From: Thiohalocapsa marina
GTDB taxonomy: Bacteria; Pseudomonadota; Gammaproteobacteria; Chromatiales; Chromatiaceae
Assembly (NCBI RefSeq): GCF_008632335.1
Contig: NZ_VWXX01000010.1
Location: 1-64,000, forward strand
DNA length: 64,000 nucleotides
Reading direction: 5' to 3'
In this document: piece after piece, positions 38,128-47,904 of the stretch
Layout of the letters: each line of letters begins with the position of its first letter
How positions within the stretch are numbered: the first letter of the stretch is position 1
Program-made: the position numbers and the translations under genes
Notes under the pieces: generated by a model
Told to the model about the DNA's origin: nothing
The model's database searches: none
Seen by the model: only the letters and a program-made list of their open reading frames with translations

Positions 38128-39206
38128 ATGCGCCGATCCTGCCGGCTGCTGGCGATCATTGCATTTGTTGCGCCACTGAACGCGGCTCTGGCCAACGGCC
38201 AGCCGCTGATCTGCTTCGGAAACGAGCCCTTCTGGGGTCTCGATCTCAGCGATGCGGCAACCGGGCGCTTTTCGACGCCAGATTCACCGGAGGTCGCCTA
38301 TCTCGGTGCCTTCGATCCTCCTGCACATCCGTCGAAGTCGGTGTGGCGTGGCCGTGCGGGCGCGCCCGAGGGCGGGGATCTGGTGGCCGTCCTGCGCGAG
38401 GGGGCGTGCAGCGACGGGATGTCGGATACCAGCCACCCGTTTTCGGTCGAGGTTACGCTGCCGTACGGCCGCCGCCTGACCGGATGCTGTCGCCTGCCAA
38501 TCGACGGGGGTCATGTCGAGCCTGGAGCGTGGGAGCTGGCGTCTGGACCGGGCTTCCTGGCCATCGCCTGAACGTGGATCACGCAACGCCCGAGGTGAGC
38601 TTCACGTCGGGTCAGCTGCGGGGCTTTTCTGGCTGCAATCGGCTCATGGGCGCGTTCCGTCTGGAGGATGACCGGCTGCTACCGGGCCCGCTGGCCGGAT
38701 CGATGATGGCCTGTCCGGATCCGGCCATGTCGATCGAGACCGACTTTCGCAAGGCCTTCTCCCAGCCATCGGTCGTCTCCCTCGCCGGCGATGTGCTGAC
38801 CCTCACCCCGGTCGGCGGCGGCGCTGCGCTGCGCTTCGAGCGTGTCGCACCGCCCAGGCTGGCGGGCTCTGAATGGGAGGTCACCGGCTACAACAACGGG
38901 CGCCAGGCGGTGGTCAGCCCGATGGTCGGTACCCGGCTCACGCTGGCATTCAGCGATCACCAGGTGTCCGGCCATGGTGGATGCAACGGCTTCCACGGTG
39001 CCTTCACCACACAGGGGGCGTCGCTGGTGATCGAGCCGCTGGCGATCACGCGCAAAGTCTGCGAGGAACCTGTGATGGCCCAGGAGCAGGCGTTCATCGA
39101 TGCACTCCAGGATGCCACGACCTGGGCGATCGAGCGCGGCATGCTCGACCTGCATCGTGCCGACGGCGAGCGGGCGCTCACCGCCAGTGAGGCGGGGCGG
39201 GAATAG
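38128..39206 (+). pseudogene. COG3650/META-domain secreted protein, frameshifted
   Basis: Frame one (38128-38571, 147 residues) has a signal peptide (LLAIIAFVAPLNAALA) and a COG3650-type domain (CFGNEPFWGLDLSD ... ACSDGMSDTSHPFSVEV ... GCCR). It then stops just after the start of a META domain (AWELASGPGFLAIA). The +1 frame continues without a break: VDHATPEVSFTSGQLRGFSG, GCNRLMGAF, then a second META domain (GSEWEVTGYNNG ... SGHGGCNGFHGAF) to 39206. The parts make one COG3650-META-META protein, a layout of envelope-stress/HslJ-like proteins, broken near 38565. A sequencing indel cannot be excluded. Confidence 0.7.
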
Positions 39207-39387
39207 GGGCTCACCGGCAGCTTGCCGATCCGAATGAGCGTGGACTCAACCGCCCGGACCGGCGCCAGCCACTTCCCTTCCTCCCAGTTGTACAAGCTCT
39301 CGCTCTGCAGGGTGTGTGGATGCGACCCCCAAGGAAATCGCATCCACAAACGGCGAGCCGCGCTCGTCATCAATCACCCATCACGAA

Positions 39388-41490
39388 TCAGTCGTACTCG
39401 AGGTCGATCTGCTGGAGCACCTCGAATGGCTTCGGTGGGGCCATGGGCTGCTGCGGCGCGGTGCCGGGCAGGATCTCGAAGTCCGGCGTGAACGGTACGA
39501 GGATCGAGCGCAGCTGGTCGAAGCCGGTCCGGTCGCCGTCGAACGTCGCCTTGCCGGCCTTGATCAGGTCGTCGAACGACGCCTCTCCCATCATCACCCC
39601 GTTGAGGTCGGCACGGTTCACCGTGATGGTGAGATCCGGGTTCTTCATCTGGAATCCCTTGATGGTGGTAAGCGTTGCGTTGCTCATCTCGACCAGGTAC
39701 TGCTCGCCGTTGTCGGGCGTCACAAGGTTGATCGTGAACGCGAGCCCTTCGGCCTTCTTCGGGTCCATGCTGATGGCGACGAAGTCCAGCCACTGCTCGG
39801 TGGACATGGCGCGGATCACGTCCGGGCCGGTGGTGCGGGGCGGGACACCGCCCGGCAGGCCGTTGCGCAGCTCAAACGCACCCTGCAGGAAGCTGTTGCG
39901 CACGCTCGTGCTCTCCGCCTGGTAGCCGAGCTGCTCGAAGGTGTCCGCCAGCAGGCGGCGTGCGGCCTGGTTCTGCGGCTCGGCGAACACCAGCTTGTCG
40001 AGGATCTCCGTGGCGTGGAGATAGGCCCCGGCGTCATGGAGCTGCTGTGCGCGCGTGAGGATCTTCTCGGCACCGCCCATCATCTCCACATAGAGCGGGG
40101 CCGAGTCGGCCGGTGACAGCGGGATCAGGTTGGTCGGGTTGCCGTCGTAGTGGCCGAGGAAGCGGTTGACCACGCCGCGCACATTGTTTTGCACGTCGCC
40201 GTGGTAGCTGCGCGCGGCCCACTGCTGCTGCAGGCTCTGCGGCACCTCGTAGACGTTGTGGATCTCGTTGATCGTCACGCCCTGGTTGACGTAGTGCAGC
40301 GTCTGGTTGTTGAGATTGGCGTAGGTGTCACGCTGCGCGCGCAGCACCTCCTGGATGCGCTCGTTGCCCCAGCGCGGCCAGCTGTGCGAGGCGAACATCA
40401 CCTCGGCCTCCTGGCCGAACGCGTAAAGCGCTTCGTTGATCTCCTTCGACCAGTTGATCGCGTTGCGCACCGCGGCGCCGCGGATCGTGTAGATGTTGTG
40501 GATCGTTCCGGTGATGATCTCCGACGACCAGAGCGCCTTGAACTGCGGGAAGTAGGTGTTCATCTCGACCGGCGCCTCGGTGTCCGGCGCGTTCTGGAAC
40601 ACCATCTTCACGCCATCGAGGGTGATCTCCTCGAAGTCCTTGCTGACGAGCCGGTTCGGCGGGATCAAGTCGGTATTCCCGTTCGCCACGTTCTTGCCGA
40701 TCGCCTGATCGACGTGTCCATGGGGGTGGCGCTCCAGCAGCACCGCATACTGCCATTGGGTCCGGCGCGACATGGCATTGCCAGCGAAGACGTTCTCGGA
40801 GATCGCCGCCTCCATGAAGCCTTCCGGCGCGATCACCATGACCTTGCCGCTGGCCACGTCGGCCTCGTCCACCACGCCGCGCACGCCGCCGAAGTGGTCC
40901 ACATGCGAGTGCGAGTACACCACGCCCACGACCGGCCGCTCACCGAGCTGCTCGTTGATGAACTCGAGTGCCGCACGGGCCGTCTCTTTGGCCGTCAAGG
41001 GGTCAAAGATGATCCAGCCCGTGTCGCCCTTGATGAAGCTGATGTTGGCGAGGTCGTAACCGCGCACCTGGTAGATGCGTCCTGGGACGACCTCATACAG
41101 GCCGTAGGCCATGTTGAGCACGGCCTGCCGCTGCAGAGACGGGTTGATGCTCTCGAAGTCCTTGCCCTCGAGCAACCACTGGTAGCTGCCCATGTCCCAG
41201 GCGACGTGTCCGGCGTCCGCCATGATCTGCTTGTAAGACGGCTCGGCGATGAAGCCCTTCTTTGCCTCCTCGAAGTCGCGCTGATCCTCGAACGGCAGGG
41301 TGGCCTTCAGGACCTCACGCAACTCGATCGTGAACCTGGAAGGCCCCCTGCCAAGGGGGTCGAAATGCCCCGGATGGATCGGCTGGGTCTCGGCCGGCGC
41401 GGCGCCGGGAGTTGTTTCGGCAGCCGCCGCAAGGCCGGTTGCGGAGGCGGCGGTCAGGCAGGCCGCCATGAGCGTCTTTGGAATCTTCAT
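39388..41490 (-). CDS. SdsA1/BDS1-type alkylsulfatase (metallo-beta-lactamase fold)
   Basis: 700 residues from ATG 41490 (MKIPKTLMAACLTAASATG, signal peptide). These periplasmic zinc enzymes release inorganic sulfate from alkyl sulfates such as dodecyl sulfate. The metal-binding motif SHSHVDHFGG is present near residue 200, as are FQNAPDTEAPVEMNTYFP, FASHSWPRWGNERI, the dimerisation domain, and a C-terminal SCP2-like domain (ITVNRADLNGVMMGEASFDDL). Full length. Sits 92 bp downstream of an outer-membrane barrel gene on the same strand, suggesting uptake and cleavage of sulfate esters. Confidence 0.9.
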   Translation of the reverse strand: MKIPKTLMAACLTAASATGLAAAAETTPGAAPAETQPIHPGHFDPLGRGPSRFTIELREVLKATLPFEDQRDFEEAKKGFIAEPSYKQIMADAGHVAWDMGSYQWLLEGKDFESINPSLQRQAVLNMAYGLYEVVPGRIYQVRGYDLANISFIKGDTGWIIFDPLTAKETARAALEFINEQLGERPVVGVVYSHSHVDHFGGVRGVVDEADVASGKVMVIAPEGFMEAAISENVFAGNAMSRRTQWQYAVLLERHPHGHVDQAIGKNVANGNTDLIPPNRLVSKDFEEITLDGVKMVFQNAPDTEAPVEMNTYFPQFKALWSSEIITGTIHNIYTIRGAAVRNAINWSKEINEALYAFGQEAEVMFASHSWPRWGNERIQEVLRAQRDTYANLNNQTLHYVNQGVTINEIHNVYEVPQSLQQQWAARSYHGDVQNNVRGVVNRFLGHYDGNPTNLIPLSPADSAPLYVEMMGGAEKILTRAQQLHDAGAYLHATEILDKLVFAEPQNQAARRLLADTFEQLGYQAESTSVRNSFLQGAFELRNGLPGGVPPRTTGPDVIRAMSTEQWLDFVAISMDPKKAEGLAFTINLVTPDNGEQYLVEMSNATLTTIKGFQMKNPDLTITVNRADLNGVMMGEASFDDLIKAGKATFDGDRTGFDQLRSILVPFTPDFEILPGTAPQQPMAPPKPFEVLQQIDLEYD

Positions 41491-41581
41491 GCATGCTCCT
41501 CGCTGAATCGGCACGCGCTAGCGTGCGAGAGTGGGGACAGGCGCGGCGGCTGGCCGGCCCGGGCAATCGCGAACGCGCGCA

Positions 41582-42376
41582 TCAGAAGCGCGCGGTGAGG
41601 CCAAGCAGTGGACCGCTGAAGTCGGTCTCGACGTCCAGCCCTTCGAGCTCATGCTCCGCCGAGAACCAGCGCCAGCCGCCCTGGACCGACCAGCGTGCGT
41701 CGAGCTGATAGCCGACAATCGCCAGGACCTGCCAGGTCTGGTCAGAGTCGCCGCCGAAACCGCCCAGGTCCGCCAAGGTGGTCGCGAACCAGTTTTCACC
41801 GATGGCGACGCGGGCGCGGACACCGATCACTGGGTCGACCCAGGTTCCGCTCACCCCGAGACGCTGACCCGGCAGCACGCCGGGGGACAGGGACAGGTCG
41901 AGCTCGAGGTCGGTGACGCGAAAGCCGACCAGCGCGTCGACGGCAAGCCGCTCCTTCTCGCTGACCCGGTAGCCGGCGTAGCCGCTCAGGGCCTTCGCCG
42001 ACGTCTCGATCCGGCCGCGCGTAAACAACGGGCCGAGCGGGTTGGCGCGGCTCTGGGACAGCTCGGCGTAGAACAGGTCTGCGATCAGCCCCCAGCGGCC
42101 GTTACGCGCCTCGAAGGCCCCCATGAAGGCGAGATCGAGATCCGAGAGGACATCGGAGGTGCTCATGTCCACGCCGACAGTTCCCCACTGGGTCTCGACG
42201 GCGGACTCGATCCCGGGCGCCCACAAATAGGGGGAGACGGCAAAGCTCCAGCCGGAGTCCTGCGCCGCTGCGGGTGCAGCGAGTAACACTCCCATGAATA
42301 ATGCAATTCGATTCGTCGCTAACGGCACAACCTTCGGCACAACCTTCTCCTCGATCATGTTCGCCAGCTCGACCAC
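41582..42376 (-). CDS. Outer-membrane beta-barrel protein
   Basis: 264 residues; the real start may be the internal ATG at 42358 (MIEEKVVP). A signal peptide (IALFMGVLLAAPAAAQ) is followed by alternating strands with aromatic girdles (WSFAVSPYLWAPGIESA, RWGLIADLFYAELSQS) and a terminal phenylalanine (LLGLTARF), the barrel-insertion signature. Similar small proteins are annotated as porin-like or uncharacterised outer-membrane proteins. Likely co-transcribed with the alkylsulfatase; its cargo is unknown. Confidence 0.75.
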   Translation of the reverse strand: MVELANMIEEKVVPKVVPLATNRIALFMGVLLAAPAAAQDSGWSFAVSPYLWAPGIESAVETQWGTVGVDMSTSDVLSDLDLAFMGAFEARNGRWGLIADLFYAELSQSRANPLGPLFTRGRIETSAKALSGYAGYRVSEKERLAVDALVGFRVTDLELDLSLSPGVLPGQRLGVSGTWVDPVIGVRARVAIGENWFATTLADLGGFGGDSDQTWQVLAIVGYQLDARWSVQGGWRWFSAEHELEGLDVETDFSGPLLGLTARF

Positions 42377-42557
42377 GGGTCCAGGCCGCTTGTCCGCAGG
42401 CCCAACCAGAGGGTACGCTCGAAGGTCACTCGGGTGGGGGCACCCATGCGCTGCTGGAACAGGTCTTCCCGGCTCATTCGCATAGCCTACGCAAGCCGCC
42501 AGCTCGGCAAAATTGCACCTTGGTTAAACGCCGGAGGCCGTCAAGCATTCTCAGGGG

Positions 42558-43925
42558 ATGGGCTGGATAACGATTCTCTATGCCACGATGGTGGCCTTGT
42601 CGGCCACGCTCGGCGGGGTCTATCTGGCCGCGTGGCTCATGCAGCGGGAGGACGGGTCCTACCTGGTGTTCGTGGTGCTCGCTGCGAGCGTCATCGGCGT
42701 CGCGGGAACCGAGCTCTGGATGCTGCGTGCGCAAACTCCGGACGAATACGGCCTCGCGCTGCTGAGCTTTGGTCTACTTCGAGCCGCGCGGGCGGAGCGC
42801 GACGTCGAGGTGAAGGAGGCCGCCCTCAGCGCAAGCGAGCAGCGCCTGAGCCTCGCGGCAGAGGCGGCCGACGCCGGGTTTTGGAGCCTCGACGGGCAAT
42901 CGGGCGCGGTTTGGGCCACGGCAAAGACGCGCGAGCTTTTCGGGCTGCCCCCCGCCGGGGATCTACGCGTGGAGAAGTTCCTGGAACGGGTGCACTGGCA
43001 GGACCGGCCGCGGCTGGAACAGCTGATCGCGACGACGCTGCGCTCCCACGACAGGTACCGGGTCGAGTTCCGGGTCGCCGGCCCCGACGGCCGAGTTCGC
43101 TGGCTCGCCGGCCTGGGTCGCAGCATGGGCAGCACAGGGGCCGGGTCGAAGGCACTGATGGGCGTGACCATGGACATTACGGCGCGCAGGACCATGCTGG
43201 ACAAGATCCGCCGGCAGCGGGCAAGGCTCGAACAGGTGTCCAGGATGGAGACCCTGGCCGAGCTGTCGGCCTCCCTGGCCCACGAGTTGAACCAGCCGTT
43301 GGCCATGATCCTGACAAACGCCGAGGCGGCCCAGACCCTGTTGGCCCAGCCGCAACCGAATCTCACCGAGGTGAGGGAGATCCTGGCCGATATCGTCAGC
43401 GCCGACCGGCGTGCAGCCGACGTGATTCGGCACCTGCGTGAGCTCGTCCATCGCGGTGTGCCACGTCGGGAAACGCTGTTGCTCGACGATGCGATTCACC
43501 GGGTCTTGCGGTTACTGACCAACGAGTTCGACGACCGCGGGGTGAGTGTGGCGCTTGGTTTGGCTCCGGACCTGCCTGGGGTGCAGGCGGACCGTGTCCT
43601 GATCGAGCAGGTCCTGCTCAATCTCCTCGACAACGCCTGCGACGCGCTGGCCGATAATCCGACGGGCGAGCGCCGGGTCTCGATCGCCACCCGCACGCAG
43701 GCGGACAGGGTCTTGCTCGAAGTGACGGACAACGGCGGTGGATTGTCCGATCCGGAACGCGTCTTCGATCCCTTTTACTCCACCAAGCCTGGGGGGCTCG
43801 GCATGGGGATGGCTATCGTGCGCTCCATCGTAAGCGGCCATGGCGGGTGCGTCTCGGCGGAGTCGGCGCCCGGCCAAGGGACCACCGTCCAGGTTTCGTT
43901 GCCGCGAGACGGCGGTACAGCATGA
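42558..43925 (+). CDS. Membrane-bound PAS sensor histidine kinase
   Basis: 455 residues. Two membrane helices at the N-terminus (residues 4-27 and 35-55) are followed by a PAS/PAC domain (about 90-205). Next comes a HisKA domain with the phospho-histidine in SLAHELNQPLAMILTNAEAA, and an ATPase domain with N, G1 and G2 boxes (QVLLNLLDNACDAL, EVTDNGGG, GGLGMGMAIVRSIV). The arrangement is FixL/DctB-like. It overlaps its response regulator by four bases and is divergent from the barrel-alkylsulfatase genes, which may be its targets. Confidence 0.9.
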   Translation: MGWITILYATMVALSATLGGVYLAAWLMQREDGSYLVFVVLAASVIGVAGTELWMLRAQTPDEYGLALLSFGLLRAARAERDVEVKEAALSASEQRLSLAAEAADAGFWSLDGQSGAVWATAKTRELFGLPPAGDLRVEKFLERVHWQDRPRLEQLIATTLRSHDRYRVEFRVAGPDGRVRWLAGLGRSMGSTGAGSKALMGVTMDITARRTMLDKIRRQRARLEQVSRMETLAELSASLAHELNQPLAMILTNAEAAQTLLAQPQPNLTEVREILADIVSADRRAADVIRHLRELVHRGVPRRETLLLDDAIHRVLRLLTNEFDDRGVSVALGLAPDLPGVQADRVLIEQVLLNLLDNACDALADNPTGERRVSIATRTQADRVLLEVTDNGGGLSDPERVFDPFYSTKPGGLGMGMAIVRSIVSGHGGCVSAESAPGQGTTVQVSLPRDGGTA

Positions 43926-44542
43926 CTGTCGAGCCTGTCGTCTACGTGCTCGACGACGAGCCGGATATGCTGAAGGCCTTGACACGGCTTCTGCGCGCAC
44001 AGGGATTCCGGGCTCAGGGCTTCACCAGCGCCCGGGCGTTTCTCGCGCACGAGCGACAGGCCGGTCCCGCCTGCCTCTTGCTGGACGTGGCGATGCCCGA
44101 GATCGATGGGCTGCAGGTCCAGGAGCGGCTGCGCGAAAGCGGCGCGGAGCTCCCCATCGTCTTCCTCACCGGCCATGGCGACATCCCCATGAGCGTGTGC
44201 GCGTTGAAGGCCGGCGCCGAGGACTTCTTGACCAAGCCGGTGAACGCGGCGGACCTGCTGCGGGCGGTAAAAGGCGCGCTGCAACGTGCCTCGGATCAGC
44301 AGGTCGAGCGGGAGGAGATGGCGGCCCTGCAGAGGCGGCTCGCGTCGCTGACGCCGCGGGAGCGGGAGGTGCTCGGCCATGTGATCGCCGGCAAGATGAA
44401 CAAGCAGATCGCGGCGGATCTCGGCACCGGCGAGCAGAACGTCAAGGTCCACCGCGGTCGCCTGATGCGCAAGATGGGGGCGAGGTCGGTGGCGGAGCTG
44501 GTTCGGATGGCGGAGCGGTTGGGCATACCGCCCTCTGGTTGA
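43922..44542 (+). CDS. FixJ-family response regulator
   Basis: 206 residues from ATG 43922 (ATGA overlap with the kinase). The receiver domain has the acidic pair DDE (11-13), phospho-Asp in LLLDVAMPEIDG, and Lys in DFLTKPVNAA. The LuxR-type DNA-binding domain is seen at LTPREREVLGHVIAGKMNKQ followed by NVKVHRGRLMRKM. It is the output of the preceding kinase. Expected to activate transcription; the target is not shown. Confidence 0.92.
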   Translation: MTVEPVVYVLDDEPDMLKALTRLLRAQGFRAQGFTSARAFLAHERQAGPACLLLDVAMPEIDGLQVQERLRESGAELPIVFLTGHGDIPMSVCALKAGAEDFLTKPVNAADLLRAVKGALQRASDQQVEREEMAALQRRLASLTPREREVLGHVIAGKMNKQIAADLGTGEQNVKVHRGRLMRKMGARSVAELVRMAERLGIPPSG

Positions 44543-44639
44543 GCCTGCCTTTCGGGAGACCGACGATGGCCGATACTCCGAGCCCGGTCGGTCCGGGTCT
44601 GCGCTGACAGCGTCCAGGCGGCTGGAGTAAACTTCGGTC

Positions 44640-45593
44640 ATGAAGCTCAATATCGGTTTTGTGATGGACCCCATCGGTTCCATCAACATCAAGAAAGACA
44701 GCACCTTCGCGATGATGCTCGCCGCGCAGCGGCGCGGCTGGTCGCTCTGGTACATGGAGGTCGGCGACCTCTACCTGCGCGATCAGGTGGTGCAGGCGCG
44801 CATGCGCCAGGTGGAGGTCCGCGACGACCCATCCGGCTGGTTCACCCTCGGCGAGCCCGAGGAGGCGCCGCTCAGCAGCCTCGAGGCGGTGCTGATGCGC
44901 AAGGATCCGCCGTTCGACATGGAGTACATCTACGCCACCTACCTGCTGGGCCTGGCCGGGGAGGCGGGGTGTCTCATCGTCAATGACCCGCAGATGCTGC
45001 GGGATGCCAACGAGAAGGTCTTTGCCGCCCACTTTCCGCAGTGCTGTCCGCCGCTCACGGTGACACGCCGCCCGGACGTGCTGCGAGACTTCCTGGCGGA
45101 GCAGACGGATGTGGTGCTGAAACCCCTGGACGGCATGGGCGGGCGTTCCATCTTCCGCGTCCGGCAGGGCGACCCCAACACCGGCGTGATCATCGAGACC
45201 CTGACCAAGCACGGCCAGGGCTTCTGCATGGCGCAACGCTACCTGCCGGAGATCGCCGACGGCGACAAGCGCGTCCTGCTGGTGGACGGTGAGCCGGTGC
45301 CGCATGTGCTCGCACGCATCCCGGCCGCTGGCGACCTGCGCGGCAACCTCGCCGCCGGTGCGCGCGCGGAGACCCGGCCGCTGTCGCCGCGGGATCGGTG
45401 GATCGCCGAGCAGGTGGGCCCGGTGCTGCGTCAGCGGGGCGTGCTGTTTGCCGGGCTCGACGTCATCGGCGACTGGCTGACGGAGATCAACATCACCAGT
45501 CCGACCTGCATCCGCGAGATCGATCGCGACTGCGGCACGGACATCGCCGGTGACCTGATGGACGCAGTGAGTCGCCATGTCCGCCGGTCTTGA
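44640..45593 (+). CDS. gshB: Glutathione synthetase
   Basis: 317 residues, standard length. Joins gamma-glutamylcysteine and glycine with ATP. Seen: the N-terminal MKLNIGFVMDPIGSINIKKD, VLKPLDGMGGRSIFRV (ATP-grasp loop), and DVIGDWLTEINITSPTCIRE (Mg/ATP site), all hallmarks of bacterial GshB. Starts a dense plus-strand run; its end overlaps the next start by 17 bases. In phototrophs it may also supply thiols for sulfur metabolism. Confidence 0.95.
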   Translation: MKLNIGFVMDPIGSINIKKDSTFAMMLAAQRRGWSLWYMEVGDLYLRDQVVQARMRQVEVRDDPSGWFTLGEPEEAPLSSLEAVLMRKDPPFDMEYIYATYLLGLAGEAGCLIVNDPQMLRDANEKVFAAHFPQCCPPLTVTRRPDVLRDFLAEQTDVVLKPLDGMGGRSIFRVRQGDPNTGVIIETLTKHGQGFCMAQRYLPEIADGDKRVLLVDGEPVPHVLARIPAAGDLRGNLAAGARAETRPLSPRDRWIAEQVGPVLRQRGVLFAGLDVIGDWLTEINITSPTCIREIDRDCGTDIAGDLMDAVSRHVRRS

Positions 45594-46743
45594 GTCGCTT
45601 CGGCCGGGCGCACGATCGGATCGGTGCGCGGCGTTGCGGAAGCCGGGCGCGCTACGGCTGTCGCTGGTATTGCCCGTGCCCTTGCTCTGGGTGTCGCTTT
45701 TGATGTTGCTTCTGGCGGGATGCCGTGGCGCCGACACCCCCGCCTACAACACCCAGTTCATCGCCTTCGACTCGGCGGTGGATCTGAGCATCGTCGGAGA
45801 GCTGCGCGAGCAGGCGGAACTGGCCGCCGAGGAGGTCGAGCACGACTTCCGCTTTCTCGACCAGACGCTGCACGCCTGGGAGTCCGAGCCGATGGCGCGG
45901 GTGAACAGGCTGCTGGCCGAGGGGGAGCCATTTGCCGCGCCGCCGTCCATGCTGCCGCTGATCCGCCAGAGCCAGGTGCTGGCCCTGCGCAGCGACAATC
46001 TGTTCAACCCGGCCATCGGGCATCTGTGGGAACTGTGGGGCTTTCATACCGACCAGCCGGAGTGCCGCCCGCCCCCGGAAGCCGAGGCCATTCGTGCGCT
46101 GGTGCAGTCGGCGCCGACCATGGCTGACATCTACCAGGACGGCCTGCTGCTGCAAAGCGACAACCCCGCCGTCAAGCTGGACTTCCGCTTCATTGCCACC
46201 GGCTATGCCATGGATCTTGGCATCGAGACCCTGCGCGCCCGCGGGGTCGGCAATGCCGTGATCACCGTCGGCGGTAATGTGCGCGTGATTGGCGAGCGCG
46301 CCGGCCGCCCGTGGCGTATCCCGGTGCGTCGCGCATCCGGCGCCGGCGTGCTCGGCATGCTCAAGGTCAGCGGCGACAGCAGTGTGTTCACCCGCGGCGC
46401 TTACCAGCGCAATTTCATCTACCAGGGCCAGACCTATCACGACGTGATCGATCCGCGCACCGGCTATCCGGTGCAGGAGATCCACTCCGCCACCGTGCTG
46501 GTGGACGGCTCTGCCGCCGTTGCCGATGCCGCCGCCACGGCGCTGATGGTGGCGGGGCTGTCGCGCTGGACCGAGGTGGCCGGGCGCCTGGGCATCCGCC
46601 ACGCCCTGCTGGTGGACGATGCCGGGACCATCCACATGACTCCGGCCATGGCCGAGCGCATCGCATTGCTGGACGACGAGGCGGATGTCGCCATCGCGCC
46701 GCTGCCCGCAGAGGAGCCCCTGCAGGGCGGAAGTCCGCGCTGA
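45577..46743 (+). CDS. apbE: FAD:protein FMN transferase, ApbE family lipoprotein
   Basis: 388 residues. A hydrophobic segment ending LLMLLLAGC gives a lipobox, so it is probably anchored on the periplasmic face. ApbE transfers FMN to a threonine of Rnf/Nqr-type subunits. Seen: LDFRFIATGYAMDLGIETL in place of the usual DLGGIAKGYAVD, a notable divergence; HDVIDPRTGYPV; and the metal/catalytic motif VADAAATALMVAG. Starts inside the end of gshB. The divergent FAD-binding segment leaves substrate specificity open. Confidence 0.85.
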   Translation: MSAGLESLRPGARSDRCAALRKPGALRLSLVLPVPLLWVSLLMLLLAGCRGADTPAYNTQFIAFDSAVDLSIVGELREQAELAAEEVEHDFRFLDQTLHAWESEPMARVNRLLAEGEPFAAPPSMLPLIRQSQVLALRSDNLFNPAIGHLWELWGFHTDQPECRPPPEAEAIRALVQSAPTMADIYQDGLLLQSDNPAVKLDFRFIATGYAMDLGIETLRARGVGNAVITVGGNVRVIGERAGRPWRIPVRRASGAGVLGMLKVSGDSSVFTRGAYQRNFIYQGQTYHDVIDPRTGYPVQEIHSATVLVDGSAAVADAAATALMVAGLSRWTEVAGRLGIRHALLVDDAGTIHMTPAMAERIALLDDEADVAIAPLPAEEPLQGGSPR

Positions 46744-46782
46744 CCCCGTGCCGAGCCGCCGCCCAAGCCGCTGCCGGAGTCT

Positions 46783-47868
46783 GTGAGGATCGCCCTGATG
46801 ACCGCGCTTGCCGACCGAATTTCGGCGCCTGCGTCCATGCCGCCGGGCAGCGACCTGCGCGCCATGTCGGTCGCCGTGCTGATTGCCCTGGCGGTGCACG
46901 CCCTGCTGCTGTTCGGCGTCGGCTTCGAGTTGCCGGCGCAGCGGGCGGCGGATTCCCGCGTCATCGATGTCCTGCTGATTCGCCAGGGTGCGTCCGACCT
47001 GCCGCCATCGGAGACAGCGCTGGTGGGTGCCCAGGCGTCGCGGGACGGCGAGACGACGCTGTCGACACCGGAGCTGCCGCCGGCCGGCATGCTAGACGGC
47101 CCGGCGGATGGCGCGGTCGACGGGTCCGACGGCGCCGCCCTGTCCGCGGAACAGCCGGCCTCGCTGCTTGCCGTGCCTCTGCCGCTGGAGCTGCCATCGG
47201 AAGCTGAGCCCTTACAGGAGCCCTTGCCGGCCCCGGAGCAGGAAACGGAGCCGGAGCCGCTCCCGGAGCCAAAGCCCGAGCCCACAGCCGTCTCGGAACC
47301 GCAGCCGCAGCCCGAAGCAGAGCCAGAGCCGGAGCCCACGCCGCAACCGCGACCCGACCCGGAACCCGTGGTCACCGCCGATGTTTCGGCCTTGGCCCCG
47401 GCACTGCCGCCACGGATCTCCGCCGCGGACATCCTGGCCAGCCGCCATGCCGAGATCGAACGCCTGACCGCGCGCATCGACGCCCAAGGCAGCGCCGCCG
47501 CCAGCCGCGCCCGGCGCAAGGCCATCAGCACCAGCACGCGCGAGTACCGCTACTCCAGCTACATGGAGGCCTGGCGCCGCAAGGTGGAGCGCATCGGCAA
47601 CCTCAACTACCCCGAAGAGGCGGCCCGGCAGGGCCTGTTCGGCGCCCTGATCCTGCATGTGGCGGTACGCGCCGACGGCAGCCTGGAAGGGGTGCGGGTG
47701 GTGCGCTCCTCCGGCCACGCGGTGCTGGACCAGGCGGCCATCCGCATCGTCCAGCTGGCCGCCCCCTACGCGCCCTTCCCGGACGACATCGCCGCGGAAA
47801 CCGACGTGCTCGACATCACCCGGACCTGGCAGTTCCAGCGTAACAACCGTCTCGGCTGGGATAATTGA
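46783..47868 (+). CDS. tonB: TonB-type energy transducer
   Basis: 361 residues from GTG 46783 (ATG 46798 is an alternative). An N-terminal membrane anchor (SVAVLIALAVHALLLFGVGF) precedes a long Pro/Glu-rich periplasmic linker (EPEPLPEPKPEPTAV and similar, about residues 130-200). A C-terminal TonB domain contains YMEAWRRKVERIGNLNYPEEA and GALILHVAVRADG. Transmits proton-motive force to outer-membrane receptors. No exbB/exbD next to it. It ends 36 bp before yqgE. Confidence 0.9.
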   Translation: MRIALMTALADRISAPASMPPGSDLRAMSVAVLIALAVHALLLFGVGFELPAQRAADSRVIDVLLIRQGASDLPPSETALVGAQASRDGETTLSTPELPPAGMLDGPADGAVDGSDGAALSAEQPASLLAVPLPLELPSEAEPLQEPLPAPEQETEPEPLPEPKPEPTAVSEPQPQPEAEPEPEPTPQPRPDPEPVVTADVSALAPALPPRISAADILASRHAEIERLTARIDAQGSAAASRARRKAISTSTREYRYSSYMEAWRRKVERIGNLNYPEEAARQGLFGALILHVAVRADGSLEGVRVVRSSGHAVLDQAAIRIVQLAAPYAPFPDDIAAETDVLDITRTWQFQRNNRLGWDN

Positions 47869-47904
47869 CCGGCGCTTGCTTAGCGGCGGGGTGCACTGGA
47901 TACT

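Noticed and set aside
40150-41598. 482-residue plus-strand ORF opposite the alkylsulfatase
   Set aside because: Antisense shadow of a complete, motif-rich gene.
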